Assembly: GCF_000185305.1 (NCBI RefSeq)
Contig: NZ_GL622200.1
Location: forward strand, 1-64,000
From: Aggregatibacter segnis ATCC 33393
Lineage (GTDB): Bacteria > Pseudomonadota > Gammaproteobacteria > Enterobacterales > Pasteurellaceae
Direction of reading: 5' to 3'
DNA length: 64,000 nt
In this document: in pieces, positions 58,154 through 64,000 of the stretch
Layout: each line of letters opens with the position of its first letter
How positions within the stretch are numbered: position 1 is the stretch's first letter
The notes under the pieces: model-generated
The model's database searches: none
Told to the model about the DNA's origin: nothing
Seen by the model: only the letters and a program-made list of their open reading frames with translations
Translations under genes and position numbers: made by a program

Positions 58154-59008
58154 TTATGCCGCTTTTTTCTCAAAGAATTTCATTAATGGCAATATCACCA
58201 AACAACAAATTGCACCTACAGCCAAACCGGTAACCAGTGTGGCGATTTGTCCTAAAACGCCTTCAGCGAGGTGAAGATTTCCTAAAAAGTGGTGAATGGC
58301 TTCAACGTTATGCACGAAAATCCCGCCACCGACCAAGAACATCGCCAGGGTGCCAATGAAGCTTAAGGAACGCATGAATTTGGGCATTAAAAATAAAACG
58401 CCTTTACCGACATGGCTTGTGATGCCGCCTTTTTGCATTAAAAATAAACCGAAATCATCGGCTTTGACGATAAGCGCCACAATGCCGTAAACGAAAACAG
58501 TGATGCCAATTCCAATGAGTGAAAGGGCGATGATTTGCACGGAAATCGGTGATTCGGTAAGTTCACCTAAGGCAATAATAATGATTTCGGCAGAAAGAAT
58601 GAAATCTGTGCGTACGGCACCACGAATTTTGGCTTTTTCATTGAAAGCATTTTTTTCGTGATGGTGTTCATGAGCAAAAAATTTATGCAGGATTTTTTCC
58701 ACGCCCTCAAAGCATAAATAGGCTCCGCCGAGCATCAATAAAGGCACGATGAGCGCCGGCAAAAAGGCGGCTAACAACAGTGCGATAGGGATTAAAATCA
58801 CCTTATTTACCAAGGAACCTTTTGCAACCGCCCACACAATCGGTAATTCCCGTTCTGCAGTGGCACCAGTCACTTGATTGGCGTTCAACGCCAAATCATC
58901 CCCCACCACACCGACCGTTTTCTTGGCGGCCACTTTGGTCATCACAGACACGTCATCCAATAACGATGCAATATCATCCAATAAAGTAAACAATGAGCTA
59001 AACGCCAT
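58154..59008 (-). CDS. yedI: DUF808 inner-membrane protein YedI
   Basis: Integral membrane protein of 284 residues with six to eight hydrophobic segments. It starts MAFSSLFTLLDDIASLLDDVSVMTKVAAKKTVGVVGDDLALNA, the family signature, and has KILHKFFAHEHHHE and IRGAVRTDFILSAEIIIIALG. Length E. coli 305. The role is not established. AAGGAAAG precedes the ATG. Confidence 0.9.
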   Translation of the reverse strand: MAFSSLFTLLDDIASLLDDVSVMTKVAAKKTVGVVGDDLALNANQVTGATAERELPIVWAVAKGSLVNKVILIPIALLLAAFLPALIVPLLMLGGAYLCFEGVEKILHKFFAHEHHHEKNAFNEKAKIRGAVRTDFILSAEIIIIALGELTESPISVQIIALSLIGIGITVFVYGIVALIVKADDFGLFLMQKGGITSHVGKGVLFLMPKFMRSLSFIGTLAMFLVGGGIFVHNVEAIHHFLGNLHLAEGVLGQIATLVTGLAVGAICCLVILPLMKFFEKKAA

Positions 59009-59088
59009 TTTCTTTCCTTGTGTTAAAACGAAACAAATAAGCGCATATTGTGGAGAGGAGGACGAGGGGAAGTCAACGGGAATTTACG

Positions 59089-59129
59089 AAAGTGCGGTCA
59101 AAATCTCTCGTGTTTTTGACCGCACTTTT
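59089..59129. terminator. Uptake-sequence hairpin at the border of the island
   Basis: AAAGTGCGGTCA (59089-59100) and TGACCGCACTTT (59118-59129), each extended by A/T, pair across the loop. It lies after the last lipoprotein gene of the island and could end that long minus-strand transcript. Confidence 0.8.
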
Positions 59130-59154
59130 GGTGGATGAGGTATTTACTTTTATA

Positions 59155-59442
59155 TTAGTTTCTATATTTTTTATATTGTTCACATACTTCTTTGTTTATT
59201 GAAGAATCTAATGATAAACACCAATATATTGGTGCCGTAAACCTGTATCCTAAATCATAATAGCAACTTGGATTAACATAAACTTTGCTAGATTTCTCAT
59301 TCACTTTTTTGGAGCAATACATTATGTCTTCATAACTAAGTTTTTTTCCATCTTTTTTCCAATAATAATTTGAATGGGGGGCTCCATTATCTATGTAGCA
59401 CCCAGAGATAACAAAAAATAATAACAATATTAAATTTCTCAT
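59155..59442 (-). CDS. Small lipoprotein 7 of the island, putative immunity-type
   Basis: A 95-residue predicted lipoprotein; signal MRNLILLLFFVISGC (Cys15). The mature part has five cysteines and ends VCEQYKKYRN, strikingly like VCDAYNKYRK, the end of the lipoprotein that directly follows the toxin gene. It is the last gene of the array, AT-rich, and preceded by AAAGGAAA. Function unknown; an orphan immunity role is inferred from the array. Confidence 0.65.
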   Translation of the reverse strand: MRNLILLLFFVISGCYIDNGAPHSNYYWKKDGKKLSYEDIMYCSKKVNEKSSKVYVNPSCYYDLGYRFTAPIYWCLSLDSSINKEVCEQYKKYRN

Positions 59443-59496
59443 TTTTTATTTCCTTTATCATTTAATTTTATTGTGTTAAATGAAGGCCCAATATTT

Positions 59497-59639
59497 CCCA
59501 CGATGGCGTGCGTTTCCCAACGTGTGCCCAAAGCATCAATTTCGTTTTATTCAGTTTTTCATCTATTTTCATTAACAACTTTATTCAGTTTGTCTATTTT
59601 AGTTAGATTTAAGCACGTATCAGGAGACGCGCGCTATCT
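59497..59639. mobile_element. MITE-like repeat, copy A
   Basis: A 143-base element bounded by CCCACGATGGCG and GCGCTATCT. Hairpins at each end: GGCGTGCGTT-TCCC-AACGTGTGCC (59505-59528) and AGCACGTATC-AGGA-GACGCGCGCT. The AT-rich middle is shared with copies B and C. It fills most of the gap between two lipoprotein genes. Confidence 0.82.
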
Positions 59640-59663
59640 GGGTATTTTTTACTTTCTACTTTG

Positions 59664-59849
59664 CTATTGTTCTTTGTTTTCATTTTCACAATAATACATG
59701 ACATGTACATTTCCTTTATATTTCATACATATTTCCCTTCCATTAGCCTCTTTGTACATTTGATTAAGATTATGCCAAGCCTCATCTGAAGAATATGAAA
59801 GGCAAGATTGAATAAAAATAGTCATAAAGAATATAACTAAAATTTTCAT
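59664..59849 (-). CDS. Very small lipoprotein 6 of the island
   Basis: A 61-residue predicted lipoprotein; signal MKILVIFFMTIFIQSC (Cys16), then a short helical, Cys-containing tail (EAWHNLNQMYKEANGREICM, ending CENENKEQ). It is shorter than its neighbours and may be a truncated relative. Start at 59849 follows GGGATGGAAA. Copy A of the repeat lies directly downstream of its stop. Function unknown. Confidence 0.55.
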   Translation of the reverse strand: MKILVIFFMTIFIQSCLSYSSDEAWHNLNQMYKEANGREICMKYKGNVHVMYYCENENKEQ

Positions 59850-60027
59850 TATTTCCATCCCCATAGCTAACGCAAGGTGCGTGAACCAAAAATTAACGCA
59901 CGCTAGCTTGCTGATGAATTAATTTTCTTTCTCTAAAAAAAAGCGCGGTCATTTTTCAGATTGTTTTTAAAATTTAAAAACTCCCAAATTTTTGACCGCA
60001 CTCTGTTTAAATAATAAATTCAATGCG

Positions 60028-60378
60028 TTACAAGTTACATTTTCCCTTATCCCACTTAGGATCTTGATAGCCACATTCAGCTGGCCAGTATCGGTAATAT
60101 CCCTTTCTTTCCATACAAGATTGAAATTCTTTGTATTTACCAATTTTATTGATATAGTAAAGTTCTTGATCTCCATATTTACTACCGCAGCTAACAGCAT
60201 CTTTCCAACGCTGTTGCTGATCAGTTTTACCTATACTATAAGGCTTTTGATAATGTGCTATAGCTGGCCATAATTTGCCTTTATCAACACAATTAACCAT
60301 TTGTGGAGTATAAAAACATCCGTTTGAATACCAACATCCGTTTAATATAAAACAAAGAAGAAATAAGGTGTATCTCAT
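60028..60378 (-). CDS. Small lipoprotein 5 of the island, paralogue of lipoprotein 4
   Basis: A 116-residue predicted lipoprotein; signal MRYTLFLLCFILNGC (Cys15). The mature part shares a clear pattern with the next gene upstream: NGCFYTPQMVNC versus NGCLYTAQMVNC, HYQKPYSIGKTDQQQRWKD versus YYQKTDSIGRTDINQRWRD, then a CG.KYGD block and a SCMERKGY/ICMESKGY block. The cysteines line up, suggesting disulfides in a secreted fold. An AGGAGGTAAATAAA site precedes the ATG. Confidence 0.68.
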   Translation of the reverse strand: MRYTLFLLCFILNGCWYSNGCFYTPQMVNCVDKGKLWPAIAHYQKPYSIGKTDQQQRWKDAVSCGSKYGDQELYYINKIGKYKEFQSCMERKGYYRYWPAECGYQDPKWDKGKCNL

Positions 60379-60489
60379 TTTATTTACCTCCTATTTTCAT
60401 CAAAAGTTCAAACATATCTGATGACATTACATCGGACAAAGCAAATAGTGCGGATACTGGAATTACAATAGCAATTATTACTTAGTAGG

Positions 60490-60846
60490 CTATTCATTAC
60501 ATATCCCCTTGTTTAAGCCTTTAGGTTCTTTTACACCACATTCTGAGCTGTCAAATATATGATATCCTTTACTTTCCATACAAATACGAAATTCATTTCG
60601 GAAATTTTGGGGTTTAATAACACTCCATAAATTACTATCTCCATATTTAGCTCCACACAATTCAACATCTCTCCAGCGCTGATTTATATCAGTACGTCCG
60701 ATACTATCTGTTTTTTGATAATAAGCGATAGAAGAAAATGGCACTTTATCCATATAGCAATTAACCATTTGCGCTGTATACAGACACCCATTATGCCAAT
60801 AGCAACCATGAAGGAATAATAGAGATATCATAAAAAACTTTTTCAT
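60490..60846 (-). CDS. Small lipoprotein 4 of the island, paralogue of lipoprotein 5
   Basis: A 118-residue predicted lipoprotein; signal MKKFFMISLLFLHGC (Cys15), started at 60846 after GGGGGAAA rather than seven codons upstream, to give a proper signal. It aligns over its full length with the downstream paralogue, with conserved cysteines and the SIG-TD-QRW-D pattern. Copy B of the repeat lies just upstream of its ribosome-binding site, so the repeat forms its leader. Confidence 0.68.
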   Translation of the reverse strand: MKKFFMISLLFLHGCYWHNGCLYTAQMVNCYMDKVPFSSIAYYQKTDSIGRTDINQRWRDVELCGAKYGDSNLWSVIKPQNFRNEFRICMESKGYHIFDSSECGVKEPKGLNKGICNE

Positions 60847-60862
60847 TTTTATTTCCCCCTCC

Positions 60863-61000
60863 CCCACGCTGGCGCGCGTTTCCTAACGCGCGCTTAAAAC
60901 ATCAATTTCATTTAATTCAGATTTTCACATTTTTATTAACAACTTCAGTTTGTTTATTTTTAGATAGATACAAGCACACGTCAGGAGACGCGCGCTATCT
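60863..61000. mobile_element. MITE-like repeat, copy B
   Basis: A 138-base element bounded by CCCACGCTGGCG and GCGCTATCT. End hairpins are GCGCGCGTT-TCCT-AACGCGCGC and AGCACACGTC-AGGA-GACGCGCGCT; the two ends are near inverted copies of each other. The AT-rich centre (CATCAATTTCATTTAATTCA, TTATTAACAACTTCAG) is nearly the same as in copy A. Confidence 0.85.
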
Positions 61001-61008
61001 AAGAGCTA

Positions 61009-61476
61009 CTATTTAAAAAATAAAATTTGTATAAGACAAACAATAATCCCTATAAAAATACCTATTTTTATAGAAGGATTTCTAAAAAAATAAAACCATT
61101 TTTCCTTTGTTGTATTTTTAAATAAATATTCATCATCAGAATGGATATATGTATCTTCTAAAGAGTTATATGTCTCACCCTCATCCCCACGAACTCTAGT
61201 GCCATCATTTAATTTTTCAGCAATAGAAATTAGCTTTTTTATACAATTATCATCCGTGGTATTAATGTAATATTCACCCTCAATACCTTCAGTATAAAAA
61301 ATAGTAAAAGAAGGATCATTTTTATCATAATAGAATTCCAAAACTCCATTTTCATTTAACTCTTCCTTTATATTGAATTCTCTAAATAAAAACTCTCTAA
61401 ACTTTTCTTTATTCATGATTAGTTTAGAAGAAATATCTTTTTTATCCGTATTAACTAAAGAAACATGATAAGCCAT
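61009..61476 (-). CDS. Tail-anchored protein of the island
   Basis: A 155-residue protein, acidic and soluble for most of its length, ending in one hydrophobic span (IKIGIFIGIIVCLIQILFF). It has no signal peptide or lipobox, unlike its neighbours. It should sit in the inner membrane with its bulk in the cytoplasm. GAGGA lies six bases before the ATG at 61476; an ATG three bases upstream is possible. I recognise no family. Position in the array suggests another immunity protein, for a toxin acting inside the cell, but this is a guess. Confidence 0.62.
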   Translation of the reverse strand: MAYHVSLVNTDKKDISSKLIMNKEKFREFLFREFNIKEELNENGVLEFYYDKNDPSFTIFYTEGIEGEYYINTTDDNCIKKLISIAEKLNDGTRVRGDEGETYNSLEDTYIHSDDEYLFKNTTKEKWFYFFRNPSIKIGIFIGIIVCLIQILFFK

Positions 61477-61505
61477 CATTTATCCTCTTTTTTACTGTTA
61501 TTACC

Positions 61506-61658
61506 CCCACGATGGCGCAAGCGTCTTCGCTTGTGCCTATCAACTAAAAGTGCGGTCACAAAATCCAAAGGATTTTGAACATTGGTTCTCCCAACGTTTA
61601 TGGGTAAAATTCGCAATGTTTTTATTAAACAGCACCAGCGTGGACGCTGGCGCTATCT
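61506..61658. mobile_element. MITE-like repeat, copy D (divergent centre)
   Basis: A 153-base element with the same end motifs (CCCACGATGGCG, CGCTATCT) but other stems: GGCGCAAGCG-TCTT-CGCTTGTGCC and AGCACCAGCG-TGGA-CGCTGGCGCT. The middle differs from copies A-C and carries one uptake sequence. The last 40 codons of the lipoprotein gene beginning at 61827 lie inside it. Confidence 0.75.
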
Positions 61659-61827
61659 GGTGAATTTTTTCAAAACATTTATTTTTTAATTCTGCTGATG
61701 CTTTAACTTTACTTTCTCTGTGTTCCCAGTATGCCATTTTATCTATGGTATAACTTTCCCTATAAGTAAACATTGTCCAACATCCTGATAAAAAACAAGA
61801 AATAATAACAATACTTAAAAATTTCAT
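61540..61827 (-). CDS. Small lipoprotein 2 of the island, 3' end made of repeat
   Basis: A 95-residue predicted lipoprotein; signal MKFLSIVIISCFLSGC (Cys16). Up to about residue 55 it is ordinary (SYTIDKMAYWEHRESKVKASAELKNKCFEKI), with some likeness to the WIDKTTGEDAPVEMLEKC stretch of the gene upstream. From there on the frame runs through repeat copy D (APASTLVLFNKNIANF..., ending CDRTFS), so the natural C-terminus seems lost. It may be a pseudogene or a functional truncated form. Confidence 0.5.
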   Translation of the reverse strand: MKFLSIVIISCFLSGCWTMFTYRESYTIDKMAYWEHRESKVKASAELKNKCFEKIHQIAPASTLVLFNKNIANFTHKRWENQCSKSFGFCDRTFS

Positions 61828-61836
61828 CTTTCTTTT

Positions 61837-61980
61837 CCCTACGCTGGCGCGGGTTTCCTAACGCGCTCCCAAAACATCCATTTTATTTAATCGGGTCTTC
61901 ACTCTTTTTATTAATAACTTCAGTTTGTTTATTTTTTTGTTAGATATATACAAGCACGCGTTGGGAGACGTGCGCTATCT
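61837..61980. mobile_element. MITE-like repeat, copy C
   Basis: A 144-base element bounded by CCCTACGCTGGCG and GCGCTATCT, with hairpins GCGCGGGTT-TCCT-AACGCGCTC and AGCACGCGTT-GGGA-GACGTGCGCT. The centre matches copies A and B. It separates the gene next to the toxin from the rest of the array. Confidence 0.82.
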
Positions 61981-61995
61981 AGGGGTAGAGCATTT

Positions 61996-62343
61996 TCATT
62001 TCCTATATTTATTATAAGCATCACAAACATCCTTTAATCTAGAGCAATAAGTGCTAAACATTTTCACTTTAAAAACAAATCCATTCTCATATAAACACTG
62101 TCCTTTTATCTGGCGTATTTTACCTATATGATTAATATATTCCGTATCAATCCTATCAGAAAAACTATTCCTTCCTATAATACTAAATGAAGCATATTTT
62201 GAGCATTTTTCAAGCATCTCTACGGGAGCATCTTCCCCTGTTGTTTTATCTATCCATTTAGCATCATCATCTGGTATAGAGTACAGAGGAACAAACATAC
62301 ATGACGATATAAATAAACAAAATAAAATAGTCATATATTTCAT
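61996..62343 (-). CDS. Lipoprotein directly after the toxin gene, candidate immunity protein
   Basis: A 115-residue predicted lipoprotein; signal MKYMTILFCLFISSC (Cys15). The mature part has five cysteines and ends VCDAYNKYRK. The start is only three bases after the toxin stop codon, and its AAGGAG ribosome-binding site lies inside the toxin's last codons, so translation is probably coupled. In contact-dependent systems the gene in this place is the cognate immunity gene. An outer- or inner-membrane-anchored immunity protein would fit a toxin that acts in the periplasm or on membranes. Confidence 0.7.
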   Translation of the reverse strand: MKYMTILFCLFISSCMFVPLYSIPDDDAKWIDKTTGEDAPVEMLEKCSKYASFSIIGRNSFSDRIDTEYINHIGKIRQIKGQCLYENGFVFKVKMFSTYCSRLKDVCDAYNKYRK

Positions 62344-62346
62344 AAA

Positions 62347-64000
62347 TTACTCCTTATCAAAAGAATTGAATTTTCTATTAAAATCTAAAGGATAAATGTT
62401 TTTTATAATTTCCTCTGTTTTTATCCATTTATCGTCTTTATCCCTAAGTTTATAAATATATTTCAAGTTATTTATATTCTGATTAGCCTCTGAATGCGCT
62501 TGACCAAATGACAAACCCTCCACCTGTTTAGCATTCGGATTATTCCCAATAAATAGCCCACCTAATCCAGAGTAGACCACATCTCCTTTCACTCCGTGAT
62601 ATTCGGTATTGACGCTTCCAAACAATTGTTTCGCTTGTTTATCTACTCCCTCTGATGGATAGGAGCCTCCTAAATGCAAGAAATTCACTTTTGTATTGTC
62701 ATACCGATTTCCTACATATTCCGACCAATTCAGCATATTTTTATTCCCTGAAACGCCTAGACTATGCGCCACATTATTCGCACTTATCGCCTCTTTTCCT
62801 TGGGCGATTCTATGTGCATTATATTCATTTAGTTTTTTAGTAATTTGAGCATGATCTCTTGTGGCATTTGAGGCACCAAATACACTTGGCAAATTTGCCC
62901 ACGCCCTAAAACGCTCAAATCCTGTGAAGATAAACTCATTGAGATAGTTAGTACTACCTCGATTTAAAATAACAGCCGTTTCATCAATCGACGATAAGTC
63001 TTTATCATATAAAATCGCACTCGATACTTTATCTTCTCTCTTTAAATTTAACATCCCCGCTGTTGCAACTTTACTGAGTAATTGTGCTTGTTCATCTGTA
63101 AGGAGGTCATTGCTATAAATAATACGTTTTAATGCTTGTGAATTATCGGTTTCAAAATCTAAACAGTTTATATGATTACAATTTTCTGTTTTCTTTTGAA
63201 TGGAAAATACGGAATCTTCATTTTTTTCCATTTGATAATAGATTTCATCACCCACACTATTAACATTTTCCATAAATTTTGTCGCCACGCTTAAATTACG
63301 TTCTAAGTCGGACTTGATCGATTCAATATCCGCTTTAGCTAATTTTTGATGACGATTTTCCTGATTTAAGGCTTTAATCGTTTCATTAATAGATTTTCCA
63401 GTTAATTGCTCTTGCGCTTCCTTGTCTCTAATTATGAGATTTTTGGTGTTAATTGAACTTGTTGTAACGCCATGTTCATTATCTTTGTCACTTACTTGTC
63501 CGAAAAGTCCGCTAATGAGCCCTTTTGCTACGCCCCAGTTCCCTTGAGAGCCAATGCCGGCGATTCCTCCGGTTTCCACTTTTCCGCTTCCATCAGCGTT
63601 ATTTTTGCCGATTTTTTGCAATTCGACACCACCGATTTCTTTTGGCGCATTTCCACCACCTATGGTAACACTTCCTCCAACACCAAATCCTTTCGCATTG
63701 TGGTTAGAGTAATTTTCGATATCTGAATGTGTAATTGTTCCTGTACTAAAACGATTTTTCCCTTCGTTTTCTGCTGTCTGAGTTGAGGTAACGAGAGCAC
63801 CTTTTAAATTAGAATGTTTCTCCACATTCACATCATAGCCATCATCACCTGCATAGATGCCCGCCTGTTCATTCACACTCGCATGATCAGCATTGATTTT
63901 CGATTTACTGAAACTACCGCCTGCGGCAAAACCATAGCCTACCGTCACACTACCACTTACATTCGTTTGTTTGCCATCATAGCTAGATTTATCTTGCAAA
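62347..64000 (-). CDS. Filamentous hemagglutinin/CdiA-type exoprotein, C-terminal part (cut by window edge)
   Basis: The 3' 1.65 kb of a large secreted protein; its start lies beyond the right edge. The first 180 residues seen are hemagglutinin-type repeats (GYGFAAGGSFSKSKINADHASV, TSTQTAENEGKNRFSTGTI, KGFGVGGSVTIGGG). Then comes a charged helical linker (IKALNQENRHQKLAKADIES...). The last 250 residues are a separate domain with ILNRGSTNYLNEF and NNVAHSLGVSGN; AHSLG (Ser codon at 62761-62763) is a nucleophile-elbow motif of lipases and other serine hydrolases. The system would be two-partner secretion with a C-terminal toxin. Toxin activity is inferred, not shown. Confidence 0.78.
   Translation of the reverse strand, partial: LQDKSSYDGKQTNVSGSVTVGYGFAAGGSFSKSKINADHASVNEQAGIYAGDDGYDVNVEKHSNLKGALVTSTQTAENEGKNRFSTGTITHSDIENYSNHNAKGFGVGGSVTIGGGNAPKEIGGVELQKIGKNNADGSGKVETGGIAGIGSQGNWGVAKGLISGLFGQVSDKDNEHGVTTSSINTKNLIIRDKEAQEQLTGKSINETIKALNQENRHQKLAKADIESIKSDLERNLSVATKFMENVNSVGDEIYYQMEKNEDSVFSIQKKTENCNHINCLDFETDNSQALKRIIYSNDLLTDEQAQLLSKVATAGMLNLKREDKVSSAILYDKDLSSIDETAVILNRGSTNYLNEFIFTGFERFRAWANLPSVFGASNATRDHAQITKKLNEYNAHRIAQGKEAISANNVAHSLGVSGNKNMLNWSEYVGNRYDNTKVNFLHLGGSYPSEGVDKQAKQLFGSVNTEYHGVKGDVVYSGLGGLFIGNNPNAKQVEGLSFGQAHSEANQNINNLKYIYKLRDKDDKWIKTEEIIKNIYPLDFNRKFNSFDKE

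Noticed and set aside
59862-59915. A fifth copy of the MITE-like repeat
   Set aside because: Only fragments (ACGCA-AGG-TGCGT and a CGCACGCTAGC stretch) resemble the element; edges are missing, so it is at most a decayed relic.
59505-61975. CRISPR array in the island with repeated GC-rich motifs
   Set aside because: The repeats are 138-153 bases with genes between them; there are no short regular repeats with unique spacers and no cas genes.
62658-62840. A short plus-strand open frame opposite the toxin tip
   Set aside because: It is antisense to the toxin domain, begins without a ribosome-binding site and matches nothing known.

Overview
The window is a chromosomal segment of a member of the Pasteurellaceae. 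The 9-mer AAGTGCGGT and its complement, the Haemophilus-type DNA uptake sequence, recur throughout and often form the two arms of intrinsic terminators. Gene content and order (srmB/trmN6, luxS-yqaA-yqaB next to a Ser/Arg tRNA cluster, hslO-hslR-yrfG//nudE, zwf-pgl-gnd, hslVU) are those of a small-genome gammaproteobacterium. A hemB gene, a Hap/IgA-protease-like autotransporter and a CDI/hemagglutinin locus fit Aggregatibacter (or an X-factor-independent Haemophilus) better than H. influenzae. This genus call is an inference from gene content, not from a database search.

Layout. 0-9.3 kb: mutS and srmB (minus), trmN6, pnuC, then rapA-rluA. 9.4-13.4 kb: purT-luxS, a very likely MicA small RNA read away from luxS, yqaA, yqaB, a free-standing PRD protein, and two tRNA-Arg(ACG) plus one tRNA-Ser(GCT) behind a strong promoter. 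13.5-21.2 kb: rep, a YceK-like lipoprotein, a small outer-membrane beta-barrel, polA, a cupin, and the divergent qorB/ytfH pair with its operator. 21.4-32 kb: glyQ and glyS, normally adjacent, lie about 7.6 kb apart; between them are a nitrobindin-like protein, a glutaredoxin-like protein, a large serine-protease autotransporter, a glucose-1-phosphatase, a DUF559 nuclease beside a pair of inverted repeats, and a BamE-like lipoprotein. 32-39.3 kb: tatABC-hemB, hslO-hslR-yrfG, nudE, and an rclR/rclC-type oxidative stress pair. 39.6-48.5 kb: an OPT transporter, cysQ, and the oxidative pentose phosphate genes zwf, pgl and gnd with small accessory genes among them. 48.6-59 kb: a Fur-box TonB receptor, aphA, hslVU, mlaA, yfbU, gpmA, a phosphohexomutase and yedI.

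59.1-64 kb is an accessory island. The 3' end of a filamentous-hemagglutinin/CdiA-type exoprotein (cut by the window edge) ends in a domain with a serine-hydrolase AHSLG motif. It is followed on the same strand by six small lipoproteins and one tail-anchored protein. At least four copies of a 138-153 bp element with hairpin ends sit between these genes. I read this as a toxin tip, its immunity gene and an array of orphan immunity genes spread or shuffled by a MITE-like repeat. It is the part of the window most likely to hold something undescribed. No CRISPR array, rRNA operon, transposase or prophage was seen.
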